From assembly GCA_964638005.1 (NCBI GenBank), contig CAZWXS010000019.1, positions 1 through 41,729 of the forward strand: DNA of 41,729 bases, in the 5' to 3' direction. The position numbers were made by a program, and so were the translations under genes. A model generated the notes under the pieces. That model was not told the origin of the DNA and ran no database searches. It saw only the letters and a program-made list of their open reading frames with translations. This document shows, one piece after another, positions 1-8,355 of the stretch. Source of the stretch: JAAYYM01 sp964638005. GTDB taxonomy: Bacteria > Bacillota > Clostridia > Lachnospirales > Lachnospiraceae. Each line of letters opens with the position of its first letter. The stretch's first letter is position 1.

Positions 1-4
1 TAGG

Positions 5-258
5 TAGGTAGTCCGCTGCGAATTTTACCTACTGTTATACGATTTTCTCTTCATAAGTAGGTAGTCCTCTGCGAATTTTACCTACTGTTGTACGATTTTC
101 TCTTCATAAGTAGGTAGTCCGCTACAAATTATACCTACCGTGACACGATTTTCTCTTCATAGGTGGGTAAACCAATGCAAATCTTACCTACCGTGACACA
201 ATTTTCTTCCTAAGTAAGCTTCTTTGCGTTTTGACTATTATCGTACGATTTTATAAAG
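5..258. repeat. 53-bp tandem repeat array, each unit with a small hairpin
   Basis: Units start at about 5, 58, 111 and 162, with a decayed fifth unit at about 215-258; the period is 53 bp and the array may continue left of the window. Each unit holds a stem of the type AGTAGGTA / TACCTACT with a loop of about 15 nt (for example 56-63 with 79-86), then a conserved tail ACGATTTTCTCTTCATA. In unit 4 the arms are GGTGGGTAA / TTACCTACC, so an outer A-T pair has become G-C, with one G-T wobble. No ORF or unique spacer lies between units, so this is not a CRISPR array. Function unknown. Confidence 0.9.
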
Positions 259-331
259 TAAATAAGTTATAAATCATATTGTGAATGCTAAAGTCTTGAA
301 TGCTAAAGGAATGTAAATTGGAATACACCCC
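259..331. other. A/T-rich non-coding stretch
   Basis: This stretch lies between the tandem array and the nested-hairpin element. It contains a short near-duplication (GAATGCTAAAG at about 283-309, broken by TCTT). I see no convincing gene, promoter or terminator in it. Confidence 0.5.
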
Positions 332-457
332 GCCATGCACCTCGATTCCGCTGGCGCTGCATCTCGGTCACGGGCTTCGCCCTATGAATAGAGGCAAAAA
401 AGCATTTGCTTATGTGCGAGCACAACGCAAATGCTTCTTTGTCTCTATTCGCATGGC
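332..457 (+). repeat. Nested-hairpin dispersed element, copy A
   Basis: A 126-bp element bounded by GCCATGC (332-338) and GCATGGC (451-457). Inside are a conserved left arm beginning CTCGATTCCGCT, the mini-hairpin GGGCTTCGCCC (372-382), the outer stem GAATAGAG / CTCTATTC, and a central stem AAGCATTTGC / GCAAATGCTT capped by TGTGC-GA-GCACA. A second copy lies inverted at 32542-32664 with matching arms but a different central stem. It ends seven bases before the stop codon of the minus-strand gene at 464. It could be a structured RNA, a small non-autonomous mobile element or a terminator-like sequence. Confidence 0.85.
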
Positions 458-463
458 TCATTG

Positions 464-769
464 CTAAATGGAAATGTGCACCGACTTCTCGAATGCCATC
501 GACAGTGCTCCCATGCACATGGAGAAACATACAAGAACCATGGTCAAAAAGATTGCCACCTTGTCATAGACAAATACTACCTCTTCTCTGGATTTCAAAT
601 TGCTGAGCAGTATTTCGATTCCTAATAATACAAATACCAGAGGCCATGCTCTGATGATCATAATATAAGACAACATAGGAAAGAATAAATGTGCAAGATA
701 GGCAAGGCCCACCGCCACAAGGGTAATCCCCAGCGTCATTGCTCCGACTTTGTGTACTCTGGTTGACAT
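464..769 (-). CDS. LiaI/LiaF-type small membrane protein
   Basis: A 101-residue protein with about three hydrophobic segments (roughly residues 8-30, 33-56 and 68-90) and almost no soluble part. The pattern 'RAWPLVFVLLGIEILL' resembles the LiaI-LiaF-like transmembrane region (DUF5668 type), a module found with envelope-stress regulators. GGGAGG lies just before the ATG, 15 bp after the stop of the TM2-like gene. It is the last gene of the ECF sigma operon, and copy A of the nested-hairpin element follows it directly. Family assignment is from sequence character only. Its role, perhaps in sensing or tuning the sigma/anti-sigma pair, is inferred. Confidence 0.6.
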   Translation of the reverse strand: MSTRVHKVGAMTLGITLVAVGLAYLAHLFFPMLSYIMIIRAWPLVFVLLGIEILLSNLKSREEVVFVYDKVAIFLTMVLVCFSMCMGALSMAFEKSVHISI

Positions 770-784
770 AATGTTCCTCCCGTC

Positions 785-1357
785 TTACTGTGCTTCGTTG
801 GCAGAGTAATCTTCCAACGCATCCAATTCCTTCTTTTTCCCCTTGATCAGCATAACACCGAGCACAATTACAATGGCTCCGATTACAACTCTGGGAATGT
901 AGTTAAAGAACGGACTGATGTATATATCCATGAATTCTCCGGGAATTATATTGTATAAGATGCTTTCGATAGAGTTCCATAATGCAGAGATACCCACAAT
1001 GATGAGAACCACACCGATCACCGTCTTAGCCTTTGCCGTTTGAAAGAACCCTTTCACGGAATCATCCGTCAAATCAAAGAGATAGTTATCCTCAAGCGCA
1101 TAAAACTCTTCGTCTGAAAGTGCTGTCATATTGTGTACATGACAGAAGCTATAGAACCATAACACCGGCAGCGCCATCATCAGCACACCCGTCTCAGTAA
1201 ACATACTGATGGCACATAACAGCATGGAACCACCCAGCAGGCTGATGCCCTGCTTAAAAAATCCTAAATACATCTCGCCGCATCCCGGCCACAGTGAAAA
1301 TATAAATGTAAAAAATCCTTTTTTCTTTCTGATCATATTATTTCTTGAACCATTCAT
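785..1357 (-). CDS. TM2-domain-like multi-pass membrane protein
   Basis: A 190-residue membrane protein. The N-terminal part (residues about 10-75) has the TM2-like pattern: charged start, then 'LWPGCGEMYLGFFKQG', a turn with Gly and Tyr-Leu-Gly, then a second helix. Two more hydrophobic segments lie near residues 111-130 and 154-172, and the tail is charged. The start codon follows the anti-sigma stop by 2 bp, and its GGAGG is formed by the last codons of that gene, so translation is probably coupled. TM2-like proteins have no settled biochemical role. Here the context suggests envelope-stress signalling. Confidence 0.6.
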   Translation of the reverse strand: MNGSRNNMIRKKKGFFTFIFSLWPGCGEMYLGFFKQGISLLGGSMLLCAISMFTETGVLMMALPVLWFYSFCHVHNMTALSDEEFYALEDNYLFDLTDDSVKGFFQTAKAKTVIGVVLIIVGISALWNSIESILYNIIPGEFMDIYISPFFNYIPRVVIGAIVIVLGVMLIKGKKKELDALEDYSANEAQ

Positions 1358-1359
1358 TT

Positions 1360-1779
1360 TTAGTTACCTCCGTTAATTGTTTGTAATATGTTGCTCTTGA
1401 TTTCATCGATTGATTCTCTGAAGTTCGATCGTTTTTCGGAAAAAGTCGTTGTAATTGCCGATGTCTTGGCATCAATCGGCTCTGCTATCGCCTGATATCC
1501 ATTCAGTATGCCCGATGGGATATTCGTACTCACAAGCAATAAGATCAGAGTGCAAATCATGGCAACCGATACTTTCATCGTATAATAAAACATCTGCATT
1601 CTCTTGGATATCTGCTTGGTATGTACTTCGATCTTCATCGGCAGCTGTACCTGTATGCTCTGACTCTTCGCCATGATTTCATCTTTCAGATAATGCGGAG
1701 CCGTGATCATATCCTGTTCAGCGATTCTGATCAAATCTTCCATTGACATATCTTCCAACTTCATAGGTTCATCCTGCAT
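1360..1779 (-). CDS. Putative anti-sigma factor, single-pass membrane protein
   Basis: A 139-residue protein with an acidic cytoplasmic N-terminus (residues 1-65, 'MEDLIRIAEQDM' then 'HYLKDEIMAKS'), one hydrophobic segment at about residues 70-90, and an outside tail of about 50 residues. It starts inside the sigma gene (11-bp overlap) behind AAGGAGG, the usual coupling of an ECF sigma factor with its membrane anti-sigma partner. No zinc-binding HxxxCxxC motif is present, so it would not be a ZAS-type anti-sigma. The function rests on position and topology rather than a recognised domain. Confidence 0.6.
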   Translation of the reverse strand: MQDEPMKLEDMSMEDLIRIAEQDMITAPHYLKDEIMAKSQSIQVQLPMKIEVHTKQISKRMQMFYYTMKVSVAMICTLILLLVSTNIPSGILNGYQAIAEPIDAKTSAITTTFSEKRSNFRESIDEIKSNILQTINGGN

Positions 1780-2347
1780 GAATTTGCCTCCTTTCCTTCA
1801 GCCTGTCTGATAAGTCTTCCTCATCGAGAAGCTTGCGAAGCATTCCTTTCGCTCGATAGATTTGAGTCCTGAGTGTCTTGTCATTCCGATCAAGTGTAAG
1901 AGACAATTCTTCTACGGAGCGCTCCTCGTAGAAATATGCCCTTGCAACCTCATCATAAGGCGGCGCCAAACTGTTGCATGCCTCAAGGAGCTGTTCTTTC
2001 ACCGCCTGTTCCATACAGATTCGTTCCGGAGAATCCGTCTGTGGATTGGCTTCCAACGTCAGGAAAAATGAATCCTCTGTCGGTACGCTCCTTGCTTCTG
2101 CCCGTTTTTTGTAATCCAGACACTTGTTCTTGGCAATCTGACACAACCATGCCTTCAGATGTTGCCCATCAAACTTAGAGAGATTTCTGTAGGCGGACAA
2201 GAATGTTTCCTGAGTCAGATCTTCTGCATCAAAATAATTGTTGGTAAACTTGTAGCATATCGTAAAGATCAGATTCTGATAAGACTCAATCATATGCTCA
2301 AGCTGTTGCTGCTCATTAATTCTCCCCGCCTCCCTTCCAAACAGCAA
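1769..2347 (-). CDS. ECF RNA polymerase sigma factor
   Basis: A 192-residue sigma-70 family protein of the extracytoplasmic function group. Region 2 spans about residues 20-82, with 'DAEDLTQETFLSAYRNL' and 'KAWLCQIAKNKCLDYKKR'. Region 4 spans about residues 125-180 ('LAPPYDEVARAYF ... RNDKTLRTQIYRAKGMLRKLL'). Regions 1 and 3 are absent, as expected for this group. The start is TTG at 2347, placed 8 bases after AAGGAG; no in-frame ATG nearby fits better. It heads the operon with the anti-sigma and two small membrane genes, so an envelope or antimicrobial stress response is likely. The inducing signal is unknown. Confidence 0.9.
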   Translation of the reverse strand: MLFGREAGRINEQQQLEHMIESYQNLIFTICYKFTNNYFDAEDLTQETFLSAYRNLSKFDGQHLKAWLCQIAKNKCLDYKKRAEARSVPTEDSFFLTLEANPQTDSPERICMEQAVKEQLLEACNSLAPPYDEVARAYFYEERSVEELSLTLDRNDKTLRTQIYRAKGMLRKLLDEEDLSDRLKERRQIHAG

Positions 2348-2373
2348 GGAGAAATCTCCTTGCTGCTTGTTCT

Positions 2374-2400
2374 CAATCTATATAACGAGGTAACGTTTCA
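2374..2400 (-). promoter_or_regulatory. Possible ECF-type promoter of the sigma operon
   Basis: On the minus strand, upstream of the sigma gene, TGAAAC (2395-2400) matches the -35 element preferred by many ECF sigma factors, which would fit autoregulation. The matching -10 (CGTC/CGTA at about 16 bases) is not clear: the sequence there is A/T-rich ('TATAGATT'). Treat as a weak candidate. Confidence 0.3.
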
Positions 2401-2426
2401 TTTTATTTCAACATAATTGATTTTTT

Positions 2427-4880
2427 TTATTTAGACGTCCTTATATTGAGTACATCCTCTCTCACTTCCACATCCGTAACCTTGCCTCCCTGCATCTGAA
2501 ACTGTATGATTTGTGTGTAATATTCATCTCCTCTGGTATCACAGATCGTAATGTATTCAAAGTATGTACCGTTTTCCAATGTCCGATCTTCGATCTTACT
2601 GCTGGCCCAATATCTGAACTTCTTTCCGTATTCTTTTGTTCCCGCATCAGAGTATATGTCATCCGTTTCATAAATAGGCTGCAGAATATCACCTGCCTTG
2701 ATATGATTTACATTACGTCCCAGCGTATCTGCCTCTGTCGTTTCAGCCATTGGACAGACCCCGATAATACTCATTTTCTCCTGTTCAAAATCATATGCCA
2801 GAATCAAATAAGAATCCTCGCCGTTTAGACAAACGGGTGCACGATATCTGATAAATGAAGCATTGGCATCAATGATTTCGGTTGCAAGAATGTGTCCGTC
2901 TATCGCAATCCATTTCCCCTCAAACTCTGTATAGATTGTGTTGCTCTCATCCATACCAACAAATTGATCTTCTCCATAATAAATAACCTTTTCATTCTCT
3001 TCGTCATACTTTGCAATATTCAAAGTGTAATCCTGTATCAGACCCGCTGTTTCTGCATCTACCGGCAGGCGAAAATTGCCGGCTGCCAGTAGTTCTACCG
3101 GTTTCGCTGTCAGTTCTTCTAAGGCTGCGATATTAAGTACCTTTGCCTTACCGTATCCCTGACTGTCTGCATAAGCCTGCATCTCCTGATTCAAGCACCC
3201 TGCAAGCTTATAATAATACAATGCTTGTACAGCCGGATCTTCACAGATCTCATTTACAAACTTCAAATATTGATTCAGCCCGGAGACGTCTTCGATTTCC
3301 GCCGGAAAATAAACAGAAAGCCCTTGCGAATCCCTGCCATAGGAAGTCGCCCGATTATAGATTACACTTTCGTCTAAGGCCTGTATCACTTCACCTGCTT
3401 CCTCCGGATATAGTCCCATCAGATTATCCATAAAAAGTCCAAGATCCACTGTGTTATATACTTTATAAGATGTTTGTGCATATCGCACGGAACTGCCGGC
3501 TGCTGTTCCCAAAGCTGCCATTACCCATGGTTCTTTAATAGAATCCCGCAATGCAACGGAAGCAAGTTTTCCATAGGCCTCATACACCTCATGTGCTTTG
3601 CTGATATCCACAATTGAAAATGTACATTCGTTGTCTACGCCCAACCAGTCAAGTTGAATAGACTGGTTTGCATAAAACTCAATATACGAATCGGTAATCG
3701 CCTTCGCCAACTGCGCCCCATTCATTTCCGGATGCTCTGCCAATTTTCCAAGCCACGTCGTATAATCCCATCCGGTTCCCGGCTCTAATTCTTCACTCGC
3801 CACCAGATATTTTCCGTATCCGTTCAGAGATTCAGCAACCTCCATGGAAGCCATCAGGCATGCATCATATCCGATGATGTCAAAAGGCGGCTCCTCTTCA
3901 TTCTTCTTATAAACACCCGCAAGTGCCTCTCGTACCTCCTTAAGCGACAGATAATCTGAGCCATAGAGATCGTCCCAACATACACCAAAAACTCCGCCTC
4001 CATGATTCCAGAAGGAAAGCATTTTATGGTCTGCTGAATAATCCTCCTTACAAAACTTCAAAAAGTCTTTCAACGTCTCAGCGGATCCCATATTCTGTAC
4101 CGGGCTCTCTTCTAACAATCTGAATCCCTCAGAATCATAGATGAAGCGCTGGGAACGGTTCGGATTGATTTCATCCTGACTCCACCTCGGAGAACCGCCT
4201 GTCTGAATTATGATTTTAATGTTTTCCGGAAGTTCAACGGCAAGCATCTCCTTGATATCTGACGTGGCACTGCCCTCCATCTCTTCCATATCTCCCGACT
4301 CTTCACCGCCTGTCTCTTCTTCATGCCGCTCAGGCAAATACATATAATCCGGCAAATCCATACCCTGTTCATTCATATCCGAAACAAATTCCATAATACG
4401 ATTCCGTGCCGCTTCCGATCCTGCCTCTGTAATTTCCTGTACCTGTGGCTCCAGCAGATAACCGGTAACCGAAGACAGTTCATTCAACCCAAAGCTCTCC
4501 AGATTGCTTCCGGACATATAGATATAAATCGCCCAGGTTTCGCCCGGGCTGTTCTGTTTCATTGCATCAATCTTTGCAGCACCATCTTCATCCGGTGCCG
4601 CTACCGCCAGAATATCCTCCTGCGGTGCCTGCTGTTCGCACTTATAGTAATAATAGGATTCCATCGCAGTCGGCATCATAAGCGCTGCGGCCCCAAAGAC
4701 AATAAGCACCGACACGATTACTATGACTGCCCGTTTTAGCCAGAATCTGTATTTCCCTTTGCGGTCAAGACCTGCGTATGCTGCTTTTTTTGCCGCCTTT
4801 TTTGCCGCTCTTTTCTCGGACCTCTTCTGCTTTCCGGTCATATTTTCAGTCTGTTCCTGATCTCTTTTGTGTTCTTTCAT
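2427..4880 (-). CDS. Membrane-anchored clostripain-family (C11) cysteine peptidase
   Basis: A protein of about 817 residues. The N-terminus is cytoplasmic and very Lys/Ala-rich (about 40 residues), followed by one hydrophobic segment ('AVIVIVSVLIVFGAAALMM') that anchors a large external part. The peptidase domain begins near 'TWAIYIYMSGSNLES' and carries the catalytic His in 'SFWNHGGGVFGVCWDD' and the catalytic Cys in 'IIGYDACLMASMEVAE', as in clostripain, gingipain and caspase-like enzymes. The last 200 residues look like a separate beta-rich domain of unknown role. I chose the ATG at 4880 because AGGGAG lies six bases upstream; an upstream in-frame start at 4898 lacks a good site. It stands 80 bp before the sigma gene, which may read as the same transcript. 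Confidence 0.85.
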   Translation of the reverse strand: MKEHKRDQEQTENMTGKQKRSEKRAAKKAAKKAAYAGLDRKGKYRFWLKRAVIVIVSVLIVFGAAALMMPTAMESYYYYKCEQQAPQEDILAVAAPDEDGAAKIDAMKQNSPGETWAIYIYMSGSNLESFGLNELSSVTGYLLEPQVQEITEAGSEAARNRIMEFVSDMNEQGMDLPDYMYLPERHEEETGGEESGDMEEMEGSATSDIKEMLAVELPENIKIIIQTGGSPRWSQDEINPNRSQRFIYDSEGFRLLEESPVQNMGSAETLKDFLKFCKEDYSADHKMLSFWNHGGGVFGVCWDDLYGSDYLSLKEVREALAGVYKKNEEEPPFDIIGYDACLMASMEVAESLNGYGKYLVASEELEPGTGWDYTTWLGKLAEHPEMNGAQLAKAITDSYIEFYANQSIQLDWLGVDNECTFSIVDISKAHEVYEAYGKLASVALRDSIKEPWVMAALGTAAGSSVRYAQTSYKVYNTVDLGLFMDNLMGLYPEEAGEVIQALDESVIYNRATSYGRDSQGLSVYFPAEIEDVSGLNQYLKFVNEICEDPAVQALYYYKLAGCLNQEMQAYADSQGYGKAKVLNIAALEELTAKPVELLAAGNFRLPVDAETAGLIQDYTLNIAKYDEENEKVIYYGEDQFVGMDESNTIYTEFEGKWIAIDGHILATEIIDANASFIRYRAPVCLNGEDSYLILAYDFEQEKMSIIGVCPMAETTEADTLGRNVNHIKAGDILQPIYETDDIYSDAGTKEYGKKFRYWASSKIEDRTLENGTYFEYITICDTRGDEYYTQIIQFQMQGGKVTDVEVREDVLNIRTSK

Positions 4881-4976
4881 AATGTTCTCCCTTCGCATTC
4901 ATTAATGTACCCCCTACAATCATAGTTTACTTTCTTTCTACTATGTTTGCAATTGTTTTTAGGGAAATTATGATAT

Positions 4977-5010
4977 CAAAAAGGAAGAATCCGGAAAATC
5001 AATGATTCTT
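4977..5010 (-). terminator. Terminator at the end of the pectin operon
   Basis: Minus-strand stem AAGAATC / GATTCTT (5004-5010 with 4985-4991), a 12-nt loop, then CCTTTTTG. It overlaps the last codons of the isomerase gene. The stem is short, so strength is uncertain. Confidence 0.5.
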
Positions 5011-5844
5011 TATTTGTTCTTCTATAAACATGCGGGCAAACACCGCATTATCAGGTGTTGTATTCTCAAGGGTTGCCTGGATATATGGCTTCTGCCGTTC
5101 AACAAATGCGAGGATACTACGATAATCCATCTGTCCCTCTCCTGCCGCCACTGCTCTCAATCCCTCCTGCTCAACGACATAATCCTTCAGATGTATGACT
5201 GCCACATCCTCTCCCAGTAGTTCCAATGCTTCTTCAAATACCGCATCCTGTTCCCTGTAATTGCTCTCATCCAACAGATTGACCGGATCCAGAATAATCT
5301 GCAGATTGGGTGATGCTATCTCATCCAGCACCTGCCTTGCCCGTCTCGCTGAATAAACAATGTGCTTTGCCACCGGTTCAATGGCGATGATGACTCCCAT
5401 CTGTTCCGCATATGCAACCACCTGGCGCAGATTTTGAATCAGCCGTTCCAACACCTCTTCACTCCGACATGCCGGTTCATACTGATATGCCGCATTCGGC
5501 GCACCTGTCTCCGTTCCCACCACGCCACAACCGAGCAGTGCCGCAAATCGAATATGAGCCTTATAGTTTTCAAGTATCTTCTGCAAAGCTGCTTCATCCG
5601 GATGTGCAAGATTCTGATAGCACCCAAGTACTGCGATATCCAGTCCTGCATCCTCAAACAGCCGCTTCACATACATCGCAAATCCCGGTGTCAAAGCGCC
5701 GCTCCCGCACGGAACATCTCCCATAACTTTAGAAAGTGCCAGGTGCACACAAGAAAAGCCCTGGCATTTTGCATGTTCTGTTTTTTCTTCTAATGTAGCT
5801 CCGCTCACATCATGCAAGCGGATTCCCAACTGTATCTTTTCCAT
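4999..5844 (-). CDS. Sugar phosphate isomerase/epimerase family (TIM barrel)
   Basis: A 281-residue protein of the xylose-isomerase-like/AP endonuclease 2 superfamily. The pattern 'IAIEPVAKH' followed by 'LQIILDPVNLLDESNY' and 'VIHLKDYV' supplies the Glu, Asp and His ligands used for a divalent metal at the barrel mouth. 'EGQMDYRSIL' near the end is also typical. AGGAG lies seven bases before the ATG. It is the last gene of the rhamnogalacturonan operon, so it probably converts a sugar released there, for example a galacturonate- or rhamnose-derived keto sugar. The exact substrate cannot be read from sequence. Confidence 0.8.
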   Translation of the reverse strand: MEKIQLGIRLHDVSGATLEEKTEHAKCQGFSCVHLALSKVMGDVPCGSGALTPGFAMYVKRLFEDAGLDIAVLGCYQNLAHPDEAALQKILENYKAHIRFAALLGCGVVGTETGAPNAAYQYEPACRSEEVLERLIQNLRQVVAYAEQMGVIIAIEPVAKHIVYSARRARQVLDEIASPNLQIILDPVNLLDESNYREQDAVFEEALELLGEDVAVIHLKDYVVEQEGLRAVAAGEGQMDYRSILAFVERQKPYIQATLENTTPDNAVFARMFIEEQIKNH

Positions 5845-5910
5845 ACAATCACTCCTATCGTTCGTTCATCGCTTCTATGATTCATTCATCATATCGTTCA
5901 CTGATCTCAT

Positions 5911-7470
5911 CTACATGTTCTGGATTTCATCTACCTGTTCACTCATGATGACTTCGCCCTCTGCTCCCTCAACCGTCACATCTTCCAGTATAACCTTATG
6001 AATATTGCGAAGGATGAATCCCTGCCTGCACATCTCCTGTTCACCACACAGCATCGCAGGCATAAACGGTCTGGCATCTTCTGCATAATCTACAGAAATA
6101 TGCTTCATCTCAATTTCACCGATCGGCTGCTCCGGCAATCCATAAAAGTAGCCGGCTGCTGCATGTACCTTGTGACATGTAATATGATGAAATACCAGTC
6201 TGCGGAGCAATGGTGTTCTTTCATCTACAGGCAGCGGATTCCGATTTTGTACATAATCTGTCCGTCCGTCCGGATCACAGCAATAGAAACTGTTCGCCAC
6301 AAGAGGCGTCTTCACATGCTCCATCACGATCTGCTCAAAGAACACATCCTCTACGATTGCCAGCATTCCACGGCCTCTTCTGGTCTTGATCCGAAGACCT
6401 CTGTCCGTATTGACAAAACGGCATTTCTCCACATGTACGTTATAGATTCCGGCCGCAAGTTCACTGCCCACCGTAATCGCACCATGCCCGTTTTCCATCA
6501 GACACTGCCATATATGCACATCTCTGGTCGCTCTCTGATACTTCTTTCCCATGTATATCTTTCCTGATTTGATGGCAATACAGTCATCCCCAAGTGTAAA
6601 ACGACATCCTGCAATTTCCACATGCTCACAGGATTCCGGATCCACCCCATCTGTGTTCGGCGAGTCCATCGGATTGTCTATATCTACATGATAGAACTTC
6701 AGATACTCACTGAAATACGGGTGGATTGTCCATGCCGGACTGTTGCAGAAGGACAGGCCTACCACGGATACGTTCCTGCAATGAGACAGGAACAACATTC
6801 TCGGACGAAACGCACCTCTCATCTTCTTCTCATCATACCACCAGTTTTCACGGGAAGCCTGACCATCAATTGATCCCTCTCCATACAGAACCACATCTTC
6901 CACATCATATCCCGTGATGATACCTGTAAACATCGGCAACGGATTGCCCTCCCATGTCCCGAGGTTCAATTCTTTCTGCTCATCATAGCTTTCGATGATG
7001 CCCGGAAACAAAGGGAACTCATCCCTTGACGTTTCCGCCAACAGATGAGCTTCTTTCTCTATCTCAATATTGATATGACTTTTCAAGAAAAGGCTTGTGA
7101 CCTTATAGTTTCCCTTTGGAATCAACACTCTGCTGTCCCGTGGACATGCCTGGATTGCTGCCTGGATAAAGAGTGTATCATTGGTTATCCCATCACCTTT
7201 TGCTCCGAAATCACGCACATTCAAGGTGACAAATTCATGCTTTGTATAAACAGAAATCCGGTCTATACATTCATCTGCCTGATTCAGCAGTTCGAGTTTA
7301 TATTCCGTATCCGGCTTCAAACGGTAAAATGTCACAACCATTCTGTCCACTTCTCTGACAGATGTTCCGTTCAGACGAAATCTCAAGGGAGTCTCCGGCT
7401 GATAAATATCATTCCCATCCAGCCCTACCGTAATACTTCTTGCCGTCTCAAGCAGCTGTATGATCTTCAT
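5911..7470 (-). CDS. Glycoside hydrolase family 28 (polygalacturonase/rhamnogalacturonan type)
   Basis: A 519-residue enzyme that hydrolyses galacturonic acid linkages in pectin. A short N-terminal beta-sandwich-like domain (about residues 10-75) precedes the right-handed beta-helix, which opens with 'NVRDFGAKGDGITNDT'. All GH28 catalytic motifs are present: NTDG (272-275), DD (295-296), GHG (328-330) and RIKT (360-363). There is no signal peptide, so it should act in the cytoplasm on imported oligosaccharides, as the neighbouring GH105 does. The start has AAAGGA upstream. Exo-type activity on galacturonosyl ends is likely given the location, but specificity is not certain. Confidence 0.92.
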   Translation of the reverse strand: MKIIQLLETARSITVGLDGNDIYQPETPLRFRLNGTSVREVDRMVVTFYRLKPDTEYKLELLNQADECIDRISVYTKHEFVTLNVRDFGAKGDGITNDTLFIQAAIQACPRDSRVLIPKGNYKVTSLFLKSHINIEIEKEAHLLAETSRDEFPLFPGIIESYDEQKELNLGTWEGNPLPMFTGIITGYDVEDVVLYGEGSIDGQASRENWWYDEKKMRGAFRPRMLFLSHCRNVSVVGLSFCNSPAWTIHPYFSEYLKFYHVDIDNPMDSPNTDGVDPESCEHVEIAGCRFTLGDDCIAIKSGKIYMGKKYQRATRDVHIWQCLMENGHGAITVGSELAAGIYNVHVEKCRFVNTDRGLRIKTRRGRGMLAIVEDVFFEQIVMEHVKTPLVANSFYCCDPDGRTDYVQNRNPLPVDERTPLLRRLVFHHITCHKVHAAAGYFYGLPEQPIGEIEMKHISVDYAEDARPFMPAMLCGEQEMCRQGFILRNIHKVILEDVTVEGAEGEVIMSEQVDEIQNM

Positions 7471-7497
7471 CTCATAATCCTTTCAAATGCAAACTGA

Positions 7498-8355
7498 TTA
7501 ACCCTTGACACTACCTGCTGCGATTCCATCAATAAAAGAATCCTGTGCGAAGAAAAATACCACCAGGGACGGAACGATTGAAATCAAAGATACCGCTAAG
7601 ACACGATTCCATTCAAACCCTGTATCTGCGTCCATGGACAATTTTACAAAAATCGCTGCCGGATATTTCGCCGGAGTCTTGACATACAATAACGGTCCCA
7701 TAAAGTCATTGCTTGACCACATGAACTGGAACAATGCACAGGATACGATGGCCGGCTTTAACATCGGACAGATGATCTTGAACAGCACCTGAAACACATT
7801 GCAGCCATCGATCTTAGCCGCTTCCTCCAATTCTTTCGGAACATTCCGCAGGAACTGAATCAACATAAATACAAAGAACGTATCGATCGCAAATAATGTC
7901 GGAACTACCAAAGGCAGAAAAAGAGGTGAATCCACCCATCCCAGATTATTGTACAAAATAAACTGCGGAACGTTTAAAACAACCTGTGGTAAGAACAAAG
8001 TTCCCATCAATACCGCAAACAGGAATTTCTTCCCCACGAAATCAAAACGGCCGAAGCCATAAGCTGTAATCGTTGTTGATATGATCGTAAAAAATACCTT
8101 CGGAATCACATAAGAATATGTATTCAACATCGCACGCCAGATATTGATGTTTCCACCATAATCGTTAAATGCATTGATGTATCCGTTCAATGAAAATGTC
8201 CGTGGTATCAGACCCATATTCGTAAAAATCTCACTATTATCCTTAAAAGTCGCGCTGACCATCCACAAAAGCGGATATACCATCAGAAAACCAACCAGGA
8301 TCAAAACAATATATCGAAGCACACTTGCTACTGTTTTCTTTTTTCCGAGCGTCAT
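7498..8355 (-). CDS. Carbohydrate ABC transporter permease, MalG type
   Basis: A 285-residue inner-membrane permease with about six transmembrane segments. It has the cytoplasmic EAA loop 'ELEEAAKIDGCNVFQVLFKIICPMLKPA', which contacts the ATPase, and ends 'SFIDGIAAGSVKG', the usual tail of MalG/LacG-type CUT1 permeases. Its ATG shares four bases (ATGA) with the stop of the partner permease, so the two are translated together. It should import rhamnogalacturonan-derived oligosaccharides with the solute-binding lipoprotein. No ATPase gene is in the operon. Confidence 0.92.
   Translation of the reverse strand: MTLGKKKTVASVLRYIVLILVGFLMVYPLLWMVSATFKDNSEIFTNMGLIPRTFSLNGYINAFNDYGGNINIWRAMLNTYSYVIPKVFFTIISTTITAYGFGRFDFVGKKFLFAVLMGTLFLPQVVLNVPQFILYNNLGWVDSPLFLPLVVPTLFAIDTFFVFMLIQFLRNVPKELEEAAKIDGCNVFQVLFKIICPMLKPAIVSCALFQFMWSSNDFMGPLLYVKTPAKYPAAIFVKLSMDADTGFEWNRVLAVSLISIVPSLVVFFFAQDSFIDGIAAGSVKG

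Noticed and set aside
5..258. CRISPR-like array
   Set aside because: The 53-bp units follow one another directly with no unique spacers and no cas genes nearby.
303..530. Minus-strand reading of 75 residues across the left nested-hairpin element
   Set aside because: It runs through the hairpin element, has no binding site and no recognisable protein pattern.
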